Part shown: in pieces, positions 1-11,949 of the stretch | Layout: the number at the start of each line of letters is the position of its first letter | Position numbering within the stretch: the stretch's first letter is position 1 | NCBI GenBank assembly: GCA_945910005.1 | Contig: OX246743.1 | Coordinates: 3,399,444 to 3,463,443 of the forward strand | From: Isoperla grammatica | Lineage: Eukaryota > Arthropoda > Insecta > Plecoptera > Perlodidae | Reading direction: 5' to 3' | DNA: 64,000 nucleotides | Notes under the pieces: generated by a model | Database searches by the model: none | What the model was told of the DNA's origin: nothing | What the model saw: only the letters and a program-made list of their open reading frames with translations | Position numbers and translations under genes: made by a program

Positions 1-240
1 AACATGCCCTAATGCTCTTGTACAGCAGCGCCTCTTAGATACAGCATGTTTGCGCCCATACCTAACATGCCCTAATGCTCATGTACAGCAGCGCCTCTTA
101 GATACAGCATGTTTGCGACCATACCTAACATGCCCTAATGCTCATGTACAGCAGCGCCTCTTAGATACAGCATGTTTGCGACCATACCTAACATGCCCTA
201 ATGCTCATGTACAGTAGCGCCTCTTAGATACAGCATGTTT
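1..240. repeat. 63-bp tandem repeat, cut by window edge
   Basis: Four head-to-tail units begin at 1, 64, 127 and 190, and the last stops near 240. Units differ by only a few substitutions. Each joins GCATGTTT to a following AACATGCC, so every unit boundary carries a short inverted repeat. The array probably continues left of the window. No coding function is seen. Confidence 0.93.
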
Positions 241-716
241 TGGAAAGGAGATAAGTTGGTCCACGGCCACACAAACATAAATCTTCAAGACCAACATCCG
301 GGCACGCGTGTGTTTCCTGCTTTCCCCGTAAGATAGCAGCACTCTTGTTTTTGGGCTCGCCGACGGGCTTATTATTAGCAGGATTTACGACATATTGTGC
401 ACGGACGAAAAAATATACATTCTTTTTAGAGGCAGAATTACTAAGCTGACCCAGGATGATATGTTTCTTTGAATCAAGTAGCCACAATATGACTTAAAGT
501 CGAAGGACAGTGCTTTGTCGTCAGATATTTGTAATTCAATATTAACAGACACAGTGAATGTATACTTTTTGAAAACGGTATTTTCAGTTGATATTTAAAA
601 ATATTAACTATGTTAGAACTAAATTCCCGAACACAAAACGTTGCAACAAGGACACTAAACGAAAGGGCTGGGGAGACCTGGATAGCAAATAACGGGTGCA
701 CTTGTGTGCGGGTTAC
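241..716. other. unique sequence, nothing recognised
   Basis: Moderately AT-rich DNA between two tandem arrays. Two open frames of 75-87 codons on the minus strand resemble no family I know and lack convincing splice sites. No repeat or RNA gene was seen. Confidence 0.5.
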
Positions 717-963
717 CCTGTGATGTTGACCTCCAGCTGTCCTCCCGCAGGGTGTACTGTAGCGTCGGGCGAAGAGAGAGCGACGTCACTGTCTTACCTG
801 TGATGTTGACCTCCAGCTGTCCTCCCGCAGGGTGTACTGTAGCGTCGGGCGAAGAGAGAGCGACGTCACTGTCTTACCTGTGATGCTGACCTCCAGCTGT
901 CCTCCAGCTGTCCTCCCTAAGCGAGTTCTGTAGCGTCGGGCGAAGAGAGAGCGACGTCGTGAC
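717..963. repeat. 80-bp tandem repeat, three copies
   Basis: Units start at 717, 797 and 877. The first two are nearly identical. The third is diverged and has an internal duplication of CTCCAGCTGTC. All share GGGCGAAGAGAGAGCGACGTC. The 87-codon minus-strand frame across it is a by-product of the repeat. Confidence 0.9.
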
Positions 964-1404
964 GCGATCAAGACGCGGTTGACGATGCTGGTATAGTAAC
1001 ACAATGATGAGCCAACACGTACAGTAAATAATTTAAAAAATACGAACACGAAAATTAGCTGACATAACGGTGTGGCTGGGACAAATGTTGACTGGCGAGA
1101 GCTACATGTGTCGATGTGAACACTGTGAAGGCCGGGACACGACTGAAAGTCGTCTGCCTCGACGGGGTGGTCAGTGACTCATAGACATCATTCATTGGGT
1201 CAGCTGAAAGCTACACACATGTTTATGGCGGGAAATAAGGGCCATGACGTCACCAGGTATGTATCAGCCATCAGCCAATCATATAATGATACATTAAATA
1301 TAAGTAACTCTTCTTGCAGATTATTATACCCATGAGAAACATGTATGAAATCAAACTTGGCATGAGTCAAGAGTTTGAAAGTCTTGGGTGAGGGGGTGGG
1401 GGTG

Positions 1405-1562
1405 TATAGTTGTCCCAAGACTACCTTACACATGCTTTCGTCACAGGCGACTGGTTCGTAGCCAATCAGCGATCGTGTGTGTGTCTCGGGCGGTTCGCTG
1501 GTTGGCTACAACTGCCCCGAATGTGACGAAAGCAGGTGTAAAGTAATCTTGGGTTTACTATA
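1405..1562. mobile_element. fold-back MITE of the CCAAT palindrome family
   Basis: A 158-bp imperfect palindrome. The left arm has TGCTTTCGTCACAGG followed by GTAGCCAATCAGCG. The right arm has CGCTGGTTGGCTAC followed by TGTGACGAAAGCA. The outer ends (TATAGTTGTCCCAAGA and its counterpart before 1562) also pair. It has no coding capacity, as expected of a MITE. It resembles palindromes near 10.3, 33.0, 35.3 and 49.4 kb. The family name is descriptive; the superfamily is unknown. Confidence 0.75.
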
Positions 1563-3324
1563 TGAATCCCGGACAGTGATAATTCCACCGAACTCATCTA
1601 TGAGGGAACTTTCCAATGGATGACGTAGAAATAAACTGATCAAAGAAAAGAAACCATTAAGGGGGGTGCCAAGGAGTGATACCAGACGGGGTCGGGACAT
1701 CCCGGGGCGAAACCATTCAGCTGATGCCTACGTTTGTCTAGACCGGACCTTAGACCATGAGACCGGACGCCTAGACCCACCTCAAGAAGAAACGAAATGA
1801 TTACACCTGTAAAACATAGCGGGTCCCACAAGAAGGTATACGTTAACGTTAATGGCAGCAAACAACGTTTAATGTTCTTAATCTTTTATTATCCACTCGA
1901 GTCCTATTATACACTTTCATGTTTTTGTGGTATATTATGAGCCGTGTCACGAAGATTATAATTTGAAGTTAAGCACATACTTAAAATATTAACAAGATTA
2001 CATTTTCACAGAAGATCGTTCTCAGCTTATGAAGTTATACAATATACATAGAAGAAATATCTAACAGAATTGATAATATATTCTTTTAAACTTAAGACGA
2101 CGTTTCGATTGGATGAACAAATTTGGGCCAATGGTCATATTTGGGTGGTAGGACTTGTAACTATGCAACAAGGCTCGGAAGAGACCGTAAGTGAAGAACA
2201 TGCCCATTCTTTTAGTGTCCTACGTAAGAGTCAAAAGAGACCGATTTAATTTTTTTTTGTATTATAATTTTACTACCATTAAATAAATCAGTTTTATTAG
2301 GTAAATACAAGAAACACAAAGTAAAAGATTTTGTTTACAGAAATTCCTGAGAAACAGATAGATCTCTTTACTTTCAATTTAACATTATTTCAGGACGTAA
2401 TTGTGGTGATACAGACACTAATATTGTAAAAAATCTAAGAGAGTTTTGAATCTTCGAATCTTTGAAATATACTAATACTTTTTAACAAAATAAATACGTT
2501 GAAAAAATACAAAAAAAAAACACTTGAACTTATTTAAAAGTATATATATATATACTTAATCCTTAATATTTACTTCCGAAAACCACGAAGTTGAATAGAA
2601 TTATTTACAAATGTCAATTTGGTAAAGTGGTGATTTTTCCCGACCCTGAAGACGTCAGCGAGGTCGGTGGCGGAAACCGATGAAACAGCGAAATATCGCC
2701 CAAGAAAAATGATTAATGTTCATAATTTCCGTCCGCGGTGTCTGAGGCAAAGGGGGGCAGACAAAAACACATCACAGGGCCGACTATGCGGGCCAGGCTC
2801 ATCGCAAAAACGGGCCTGTGATTTTATAATTTGTTTTTGAAAATATTAAAACCCCAAGTAATATAACTACGGTCGAATATTTTCTCTCTTAAATGTTTTA
2901 TTCGCACAACATTTCTCTATTGTCACCGAATAAATCATTCAGATTATCGATGATTCTGTCGGTCCTCAATTGAAACTGTATATTTTACGCACTCATTAAA
3001 TGGGGCGCATTGACATTCCTCGCGATAAGACACGAATCTCAACACTAAACACTAAACACCCACGTACTGTAAAATAAATTATGAGCAGACTTCCGTAATG
3101 AATCGTGAGACCAAACATTAGACAACTTTACGTAAAGGGTGAAATAAACTGTAAATCATAATTTGGCGACAATGATACTTGCTATCGTAATAATGCACGA
3201 TTTTCAAGGATCAATTTAGTTGAAATTTGTTGATAAGTAGGTTGAATATTATACTTCCTTATAAAGTCCACCAAAAGCAGTGCATTCCGAGACAACCGTA
3301 ACGTAATGTCGTTCTCCAATAATA
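1563..3324. other. 1.8 kb AT-rich unique DNA, nothing recognised
   Basis: AT-rich sequence with short A/T runs and one (TA) stretch near 2543-2555. No open frame beyond about 73 codons, no RNA gene and no repeat copy that I can match elsewhere in the window. Confidence 0.5.
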
Positions 3325-3782
3325 TGCACTGGGTGTGCACTGAGCGTGCACTGCGCGTGCACTGAGCGTGCACTGAGTGTGCACTGCGCGTGCACTGGGT
3401 GTGCACTGGGTGTGCACTGAGTGTGCATTGAGCGTGCACTAAGCGTGCACTGAGTGTGCACTGAGTGTGCACTGCGTGTGCACTGAATGTGCACTGGGTG
3501 TGCACTGGGTGTGCACTGAGTGTGCATTGAGCGTGCACTAAGCGTGCACTGAGTGTGCACTGAGTGTGCACTGCGCGTGCACTGGGTGTGCACTGGGTGT
3601 GCACTAAGTGTGCACTGCGCGTGCACTGGGTGTGCACTGGGTGTGCACTGAGTGTGCATTGAGCGTGCACTAAGCGTGCACTGAGTGTGCACTGAGCGTG
3701 CACTGAGTGTGCACTGAGTGTGCACTGCGCGTGCACTGGGTGTGCACTGAGTGTGCACTGAGTGTGCACTGAGCGTGCACTG
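3325..3782. repeat. 11-bp satellite of GTGCACTGNGY units, about 41 copies
   Basis: The unit is GTGCACTG plus a variable three-base tail (AGT, AGC, CGC, GGT). Marker variants GTGCATTGAGC followed by GTGCACTAAGC recur at 3423, 3522 and 3654, that is 9 and 12 units apart, so there is a higher-order repeat. Because 11 bp steps through all three frames and the units lack stops, open frames of 169 and 230 codons rich in H, Q, C, T, S and A run through it; these are not genes. GTGCAC in every unit is itself palindromic. Confidence 0.95.
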
Positions 3783-4166
3783 GTGCGTCTATTGTACTGT
3801 TGTTGCGCACTCTGTGCAATCCAGTGCCGCCTTTGGAATATGGCTTGGTTTAGTAATTTTACACATGTAAACATACATTACACATGTACACATGCATGTT
3901 GTAGTAATAGCGAATGCCACCAGGCTTTTTTTTAAATATAAACTATAACATACTCTAATTGCTTTGTGTTCAACTTTCTCAATCCCAAGAACAAACTTAA
4001 ATTAAACATCTATGAATAATAGACTTTTCATTTTTCCTTTTATTACATTTTTTAATGTTGGAACAAGGTCTACAAGTGGAAAATTACATAGCTTGATTGA
4101 AGTATTGAACCGTGAACACTGGCTAATGCTAGACGGGCTACGTTCAATTATTGACGTCAAATATTT
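3783..4166. other. spacer between two satellites
   Basis: AT-rich spacer with no gene. An isolated TGACGTCA lies at 4152-4159, 15 bp before the satellite that multiplies the same octamer. It may be the seed or edge of that array. Confidence 0.5.
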
Positions 4167-7100
4167 TGACGTCACTAAGGCACTGTGACGTCACTAAGGC
4201 ACTGTGATGTCACTTAGGCACTGTGACGTCACTAAGGCACTGTGACGTCACTAAGGCACTGTGACGTCACTAAGGCACTGTGACGTCACTAAGGCACTGT
4301 GACGTCACTAAGGCACTGTGACGTCACTAAGGCACTGTGATGTCACTAAGGCACTGTGACGTCACTAACGCACTGTGACGTCACTAAGGCACTGTGACGT
4401 CACTAAGGCACTGTGACGTCACTAACGCACTGTGACGTCACTAAGGCACTGTGACGTCACTAAGGCACTGTGACGTCACTAAGACACTGTGACGTCACTT
4501 AGGCACTGTGACGTCACTAAGGCACTGTGACGTCACTAACGCACTGTGACGTCACTAAGGCACTGTGACGCACTAAGGCACTGTGACGTCACTAAGGCAC
4601 TGTGACGTCACTAAGGCACTGTGACGTCACTAAGGCACTGTGATGTCACTAAGGCACTGTGACGTCACTAAGGCACTGTGACGTCACTAAGGCACTGTGA
4701 TGTCACTTAGGCACTGTGACGTCACTAAGGCACTGTGACGTCACTAACGCACTGTGACGTCACTAAGGCACTGTGACGCACTAAGGCACTGTGACGTCAC
4801 TAAGGCACTGTGACGTCACTAAGGCACTGTGACGTCACTAAGGCACTGTGATGTCACTAAGGCACTGTGACGTCACTAAGGCACTGTGACGTCCCTAAGG
4901 CACTGTGACGTCACTAAGGCACTGTGACGTCACTAAGGCACTGTGACGTCACTAAGGCACTGTGACGTCACTAAGGCACTGTGACGTCACTAAGGCACGG
5001 TGACGTCACTAAGGCACTGTGACGTCACTAAGGCACTGTGACGTCACTAAGGCACTGTGACGTCACTAAGGCACTGTGACGTCACTAAGGCACTGTGACG
5101 TCACTAAGGCACTGTACGTGATGTCACTAAGGCACTGTGACGTCACTAAGGCACTGTGACGTCACTAAGGCACTGTGACGTCACTAAGGCACTGTGACGT
5201 CACTAAGGCACTGTGACGTCACTAAGGCACTGTGACGTCACTAAGGCACTGTGACGTCACTAAGGCACTGTGACGTCACTAACGCACTGTGACGTCACTA
5301 AGACACTGTGATGTCACTAAGGCACTACGACGTCACTAACGCACTGTGACGTCACTAAGGCACTGTGACGTCACTAAGGCACGGTGACGTCACTAAGGCA
5401 CTGTGACGTCACTAAGGCACTGTGACGTCACTAAGGCACTACGACGTCACTAACGCACTGTGACGTCACTAAGGCACTGTGACGTCACTAAGGCACTGTG
5501 ACGTCACTAAGGCACTGTGACGTCACTAAGGCACTGTGACGTCACTAAGGCACTGTGACGTCACTAAGGCACTGTGATGTCACTAAGGCACTGTGACGTC
5601 ACTAACGCACTGTGACGTCACTAAGGCACTGTGACGTCACTAAGACACTGTGATGTCACTAAGGCACTACGACGTCACTAACGCACTGTGACGTCACTAA
5701 GGCACTGTGACGTCACTAAGGCACGGTGACGTCACTAAGGCACTGTGACGTCACTAAGGCACTGTGACGTCACTAAGGCACTACGACGTCACTAACGCAC
5801 TGTGACGTCACTAAGACACTGTGATGTCACTAAGGCACTACGACGTCACTAACGCACTGTGACGTCACTAAGGCACTGTGACGTCACTAAGGCACTGTGA
5901 CGTCACTAAGGCACGGTGACGTCACTAAGGCACTGTGACGTCACTAAAACACGGTGACGTCACTAAGGCACTGTGACGTCACTAAGGCACTGTGACGTCA
6001 CCGTGTCTGTGACGTCACTAAGGCACTGTGACGTCACTAAGGCACTGTGACGTCACTAAGGCACTGTGACGTCACTAAGGCACTGTGACGTCACTAAGGC
6101 ACTGTGACGTCACTAAGGCACTGTGACGTCACTAAGGCACTGTGACGTCACTAAGACACTGTGACGTCACTAAGGCACTGTGACGTCACTAAGGCACTGT
6201 GACGTCACTAAGGCACTGTGACGTCACTAAGACACTGTGACGTCACTAAGGCACTGTGATGTCACTAAGGCACTGTGACGTCACTAAGGCACTGTGACGT
6301 CACTAAGGCACTGTGACGTCACTAAGGCACTGTGACGTCACTAAGGCACTGTGACGTCACTAAGGCACTGTGACGTCACTAAGGTACTGTGACGTCACTA
6401 AGGCACTGTGACGTCACTAAGGCACTGTGACGTCACTAAGGCACTGTGACGTCACTAAGGCACTGTGACGTCACTAAGGCACTGTGATGTCACTAAGGCA
6501 CTGTGACGTCCCTAAGGCACTGTGACGTCACTAAGGCACTGTGACGTCACTAAGGCACTGTGACGTCACTAAGGCACTGTGACGTCACTAAGGCACTGTG
6601 ACGTCACTAAGGCACTGTGACGTCACTAAGGCACTGTGACGTCACTAAGACACTGTGACGTCACTAAGGCACTGTGACGTCACTAAGGCACTGTGACGTC
6701 ACTAAGACACTGTGATGTCACTAAGGCACTGTGACGTCCCTAAGGCACTGTGACGTCACTAAGGCACTGTGACGTCACTAAGGCACTGTGACGTCACTAA
6801 GGCACTGTGACGTCACTAAGGCACTGTGACGTCACTAAGGCACTGTGACGTCACTAAGGCACTGTGACGTCACTAAGACACTGTGACGTCACTAAGGCAC
6901 TGTGACGTCACTAAGGCACTGTGACGTCACTAAGGCACTGTGATGTCACTAAGGCACTGTGACGTCACTAAGGCACTGTGACGTCACTAAGGCACTGTGA
7001 CGCACTAAGGCACTGTGACGTCACTAAGGCACTGTGACGTCACTAAGGCACTGTGACGTCACTAAGGCACTGTGACGTCACTAAGGCACTGTGACGTCAC

Positions 7101-7338
7101 TAAGGCACTGTGACGTCACTAAGGCACTGTGACCCACTAAGGCACTGTGACGTCACTAAGGCACTGTGACGTCACTAAGGCACTGTGACGTCACTAAGGC
7201 ACGGTGACGTCACTAAGGCACTGTGACGTCACTAAGGCACTGTGACGTCACTAAGGCACTGTGACGTCACTAAGGCACTGTGACGTCACTAAGGCACTGT
7301 GACGTCACTAAGGCACTGTGATGTCACTAAGGCACGGT
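4167..7338. repeat. 19-bp TGACGTCA satellite, about 167 copies
   Basis: The 19-bp consensus is GTGACGTCACTAAGGCACT. The array is 3.17 kb and very homogeneous. Most units keep the perfect palindrome TGACGTCA, the consensus site for CREB/ATF bZIP factors in animals. Recurrent variants (GATGTCAC, TAACGCAC, CACTACGACG, TAAGACAC, CACGGTGACG) occur in blocks that repeat in order, for example around 5300-5460, 5640-5800 and 5815-5860, so there is higher-order structure. There are no spacers of unique sequence and no ORF. Binding in vivo is inference only. Confidence 0.97.
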
Positions 7339-7870
7339 GTAATCTTTGTCGCCATCGACACAACAGAAAATATGTTTTAAAACTGGATTAGGCTGGAGAT
7401 CCAAACATTCATTTCAAAGATTTTATGAGTTGGAAACAGTAAAACAGATATTGTAAAAATAACACGAAACAAATACCATTACATAGTAATCTATTTACTG
7501 TTAAGCTTTAATGTATCATAAATAAACGCAAAATGTGCAATAATAATGAAAGAGAACCATTATTTTGTGAAAAGGTAAACCACTGAAACATTAAACGAAA
7601 TGATCATAAATCAATGATTTACAGCAGATTTAATTGTATTCACCCGTATTTACAGAAAGTGTTAAAAATTAAAACAACATAGAGTTTGTGGTTGACAGGC
7701 TGGTGGATTTGAGATAGATTTGTGATGTATGAATTCCGCATTCGTGTTTTAATGTGAGTATTGTATTGTGACGTAGGGGTATTCGTTAGTGTATTGTGTC
7801 AAGTCGGATAAGCTAAATAAAGCATTAATTGAAGAGGTTTTTCCGTTTAATCCAGATAAGTGGAAACAAT
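7339..7870. other. unique AT-rich DNA
   Basis: About 530 bp without open frames or repeats that I can recognise, lying between the TGACGTCA satellite and the CACTA-like element. Confidence 0.5.
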
Positions 7871-8328
7871 CACTACGTTTATCAGGAGCTTTAAACCGGT
7901 TTAAGTAAATCGTTTTAAGGGTTGAATCGGTTTAATGGTGTTGGTAAACACATCGATTAAGCTAAGAACGGTTTAACTTTAGGTCACTTTCCAAAGTGAC
8001 TTAGAACAGTTAAACCGATTTAATTTGACGTGATAAACACTTAAAACGGTTTAAGACGCCATCTTTCCACAACCTAGCGGCAACTGAGTGTACTCATTTG
8101 ACAATTATTGCAAGGCGCGAACGCGATAGGTTATGTAGGTGTGTAACACCGCTTACTGAATGTTGCGCACCGCCTTACTGTACGTGTTTTAAGACGATTT
8201 GACGACACCTGTCGGGAGAATATCAAAATTGCTTTTTTACGCCGAATTGTCAACGCCTTGATAAACGTATCGACTTACGGAAACCGTCATATCTTAAATC
8301 GACTTAAAAAGCCCTGATAAACGTAGTG
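7871..8328. mobile_element. non-autonomous CACTA-like (CMC) DNA transposon
   Basis: The 458-bp element begins CACTACGTTTATCAGGAGCT and ends with the inverted copy GCCCTGATAAACGTAGTG. It is flanked by AAT on both sides (7868-7870 and 8329-8331). CACTA termini with a 3-bp duplication are the hallmark of the CMC superfamily. The interior is AT-rich with recurring CGGTTTAA words and a small palindrome, TCACTTTCCAAAGTGA, near 7983. There is no transposase frame, so it would need an enzyme in trans. Confidence 0.82.
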
Positions 8329-8527
8329 AATGTGGCATAGCAGTCATGAAACTTGGCCCGCTTGGGTCTAGACCCCTACCATCGCTTGACGCACGGTCAG
8401 GAGTTGTGATTTAAAAAAAAAAGCTTACAATAATAAACTAATAACTGACAATAGTTAGATAATACTAATTATTATTCGTGTGCATACCTGTGATACGGTG
8501 CATGATGTGCCCCTCTTCAGTAGGTAA

Positions 8528-8543
8528 GGGGGGGGGGGGGGGG
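8528..8543. repeat. G16 homopolymer
   Basis: An uninterrupted run of 16 G just left of the first 149-bp hairpin element. It is one of about twenty G or C runs in the window. Confidence 0.95.
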
Positions 8544-8574
8544 AATGTCCGTCCTAGGGCTGTTAGTATGACTC

Positions 8575-8723
8575 AGGTTGGAATTCATAGTCGGCCCCTA
8601 CACCTAGGGGCACCCATTGTTGCTATGGATTTGTTTTGTTTATGGGAAATAACATGCAAACAATTGTTACCTTGGTAACAATGGGCGCCCCTAGGTGTAG
8701 GGGCCGACTATGAATTCCAACCT
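8575..8723. mobile_element. 149-bp hairpin MITE, copy 1
   Basis: Arms begin GGTTGGAATTCATAGTCGG and end with its reverse complement. Pairing continues through CCCCTACACCTAGGGG to CCCATTGTT, about 50 bp per arm around a TTTGTTTTGTTTATGGGAA centre. TCA flanks both ends, a possible 3-bp duplication. A near-identical copy lies at 9259-9405. The 66-codon frame crossing it is not a gene. Confidence 0.85.
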
Positions 8724-8846
8724 CAGTGTACGACTGAGGAAAACCGTCAGTCCGGATTGTAGAATGGTCTAATAGCGGCTGTAGAATTGAGAATCTCATC
8801 TGTCTTTAGGGACACATTCGCATTAGACATTCAACCGCAGAAGTAG

Positions 8847-9091
8847 ACGCACACGCACACGCACACGCACACGCACACGCACACGCACACGCACACGCAC
8901 ACGCACACGCACACGCACACGCACACGCACACGCACACGCACACGCACACGCACACGCACACGCACACGCACACGCACACGCACACGCACACGCACACGC
9001 ACACGCACACGCACACGCACACGCACACGCACACGCACACGCACACGCACACGCACACGCACACGCACACGCACACGCACGCGCACGCGCA
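8847..9091. repeat. (CACACG)n microsatellite
   Basis: About 40 perfect hexamers, ending in GCACGCGCACGCGC. Minus-strand frames of 95-110 codons made of Val-Arg or Cys-Val pairs are artefacts. The alternating purine-pyrimidine tract could adopt Z-DNA, which is inference. Confidence 0.97.
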
Positions 9092-9200
9092 TAAACGCGA
9101 ATATATCAAACCATTCATTTTGGGATCGTATTCCTCTGAGGCCTGGCTTCACCAAACGTCTTGAATGGGTAGGCTAGTATCATTACTAACACGGCGCTCT

Positions 9201-9615
9201 TAGCGTGGTATTAGTAATATAATGACAACGCTACACAACACAATGTTGAAAAAGTGGTTTGGAATTCATAGTCGGCCCCTACACCTAGGGGCACCCATTG
9301 TTGCTAAGGATTTGTTTTGTTTATGGGAAATAACATGGAAACAACTGTTACCTTAGTAACAATGGGCGCCCCTAGGTGTAGGGGCCGACTATGAATTCCA
9401 ACCTAAACACTGGAGTATAGAAGGGTTATTTGATCTAATAAAATGTGGTAATGGTTCGTTGTTCTTGGAAGCCAATTAAAGAATTATTAATTATTTCCTG
9501 AAATGATAACCATAATGATTGCAATATTTGAATTGTTGATAATTCAGTGTTAAGGTTATATGAAACTAATTGTTGGTCATTATAACCACTCGTTTGATAC
9601 TATGTATAGCGTTTT
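9201..9615. mobile_element. A-family palindromic MITE with nested insertion
   Basis: Sequence matching the A family at 18.6, 28.8, 29.3 and 34.3 kb: a left part with GCTACACAACACAATGTTG, then AAACACTGG, GGAAGCCAATTAAAGAATTA and TTGCAATATTTGAA, and a right end TAGCGTTTTTGAGG near 9607. The left arm is split at about 9258 by the 149-bp hairpin element, so the A-family copy is older. No coding capacity. Confidence 0.6.
9259..9405. mobile_element. 149-bp hairpin MITE, copy 2 (nested)
   Basis: Differs from copy 1 at only a handful of positions (for example TAAGG for TATGG in the loop, and an extra T near the left tip). Both arms pair almost completely. It sits inside an A-family palindrome, giving a relative age: A family first, then this element. 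The flanks do not show an obvious duplication. Confidence 0.85.
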
Positions 9616-10334
9616 TGAGGTATAACTAACAATCTTTGCTTTTGTGTGGTTTTAGTATTTGACTCACCTTCCCCCTTAATGCTAGGGTTTGCCTTATCGC
9701 AATAAATTCAGCTTTGTTGTAAATAAACATTGTTGGGGCTTCCATTCTTCGTCTTCAATTAATTAAAACAACGGTGTCATCTTAGAAACCTTTTCCCGGG
9801 ATATTCAAGAGTTATTGTATTGAATTATACAAAGAGATAACATTTAGATGTGATAAATCACCCTCTTTATATCTTAAACCTTGTCATTTCATTTCCTCTG
9901 TACCTAACGAGATCCTTACTGCGAGTCTATACAAAAAGTGAGTATATTTAATGTCAGAATGCGAATAAGATTTCTACCACTTGAGTTCCCCCCCCCCCTC
10001 CCCCCCCCCCCCTATATATGCGAGGGTGGATAGGAATGAATATATTGATTAAGTTATCATCCCCGTTTCTTGTCAGCGTCTTCACTTTTTTGAAGACAAT
10101 TTCATTTTAGCTCCCCCCCCCCTCCCCCCCTCCTTCCTGCATAGCTTAACCTCAACCACAATTATCCACATTGTAAACGCAATCGGGATCCTGATCGCAA
10201 CCATAACCGAAGAAAAATAGCCCGTCCATAATAGATACCTTTCAAAACCAGAATACACTCATAGATCGGGTCGTGTTGCAGTAAATATTATGTTACGTTG
10301 TATATTAAACTAGGCCTTCATCTATACTCGTCGT
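9616..10334. other. unique DNA with two C-rich tracts
   Basis: AT-rich sequence. Two nearly pure C tracts lie at 9988-10012 and 10113-10131, each broken by single T residues. Nothing else was recognised. Confidence 0.6.
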
Positions 10335-10475
10335 ACAACATCTTCGGTAATGCTTCCGTCACGGATGGGTGAGCGGCAGCCAACCAGCGGCCGTGGCTAA
10401 TCCAAATACCTGCTCGGGTTGGCCGAGACCGTAAACACGTCATTGATTGATGACGAAAGCATTACCGAAGTTGTT
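10335..10475. mobile_element. fold-back MITE of the CCAAT palindrome family
   Basis: Terminal arms ACAACATCTTCGGTAATGCT and its partner ending AGCATTACCGAAGTTGT pair with few mismatches. Inside are CAGCCAACCAGCGG and GGGTTGGCCGAG. The tip-to-core layout (GCTTTCGTCA, then a CCAAT-like word, then its complement) matches the element at 1.4 kb. No ORF. Confidence 0.72.
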
Positions 10476-11949
10476 TTAAGAGACCTTTAACCTACTTACA
10501 GCTATATCCATTGTCGAGTACATACCGGCGTATTTACAAAATCACTAGGCTGGCGACGGGCGAGTGTGCTGTCATTGCAGTCAGCTGTCAGCTCGCCAGC
10601 CCAAGGTTGCGCCGACCGAGCGACTAGCCACGTCCCGTAATGTATTGCGCGGGAAAGAAAATGCGAAATAAATAGGATCCAATGTTTGACATTTACATTG
10701 TTCTTTTGCTCGTCAGTCGTTACTTTGTTCGTCAATCGTTTTCAAAATCAGCTTAGCCAATAGCCATGCTGCATTCCACAAAGAGGAAATTATTACTGCT
10801 ATTCATAGTTCCCACGTGACGTCACAGCGGCCATGATTGCGACACAATTGATGCTGACCAATCCTAGATCATTGGCAAATAATATTCAAATTGAAGAAAT
10901 AAGCTTATTCAGAATTTAAAAAGTAAACATAATTAATACAAAAATATGAAATTACTACACATAGCAATTGTTAATCAAAAACAGGCTTTTAAAGAACTAA
11001 GAATTTATTAGTTCTACCACAACACCCTTCAATTGTTTCTCCATGGCAACGTCGAAGTTTGATCACAAATGTGGCCGCCACGCGCAAAGAAGTGACGTAC
11101 GTGCAACCTATGAATATATCACTAGTAAACAAGCTTTATACTCTTGAAAAGACAAGGCCAAATTACTCAGGCGATGGGGTAAGGGATCATCGGCATCGCA
11201 AATTGTAGAAATATGAACACATTTCCTGATTACAATGCGGATTGCCGGATTACGATTTAGCTGTGAACGGCGCCATTGTTGCGATAGTTCATTCAATCAC
11301 GGTTACTGGATTAAGATTACGTTGACGATGCCGACAATTGTGGTTGGGCCTTTACTCAGGTAGTTGGGCTTTAATAAAGGATCAGATTTAACATTTTCAT
11401 TATTCTAATACGACTCCACTGTTTATGAAATGCCCATTTGTTCAAATCAATTATTCAACTAACTGTATTACTTACTAATTTACTTTTCTGTATTATTAAA
11501 TGTTCATTCATTTTCGACGAATTCCTTAAATTTTTAAAATATGTTGTGGTGATTTTGTTTTTCAGACTTATTGTGTAGTTTACTGCCGATGATACAAGTT
11601 TGAGTTATTTTGTCTGCCTGTTATATCTGTATCGCATATGTATTCAGTCATGTTATTTCTTGCTTGTATGGCAATCAGATATATTTACTTGCCTGCTTTA
11701 AACTGAATATGATAGATGGTTCAGCGACGATGATGGTGATATTTGGGCTTTACGTATCACGCTTGATAAATAGGATATACATAAATGAATAACATACATC
11801 GGTGTGTGGGGGTAGTTTGTATAACATATCCTCAGCCTTTTTCTAGTCCTGAATGGATTCCCCACAACATCTTCAAATACAGCCGGGTCTGCAAATATCT
11901 TGACAACGTTTCAAGATATTGAAAAGGTTATTCATACTTGGGGTTCGGG
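10476..11949. other. 1.5 kb unique DNA, nothing recognised
   Basis: Several frames of 60-77 codons show no known domain. An isolated TGACGTCA overlaps CACGTGACGTCAC at 10813-10825, combining an E-box and a CRE. No splice-site pair was convincing. Confidence 0.5.

Noticed and set aside
3182..3874. 230-codon Ser/His/Cys/Gln repeat protein
   Set aside because: Produced by an 11-bp satellite that cycles through all frames; an equally good frame exists in another phase.
4167..7338. CRISPR-like array
   Set aside because: Units are contiguous with no unique spacers and there are no cas genes. The same applies to the 31-bp and 35-bp arrays.
8823..9155. Val-Arg and Cys-Val repeat proteins
   Set aside because: Translation of the (CACACG)n microsatellite only.
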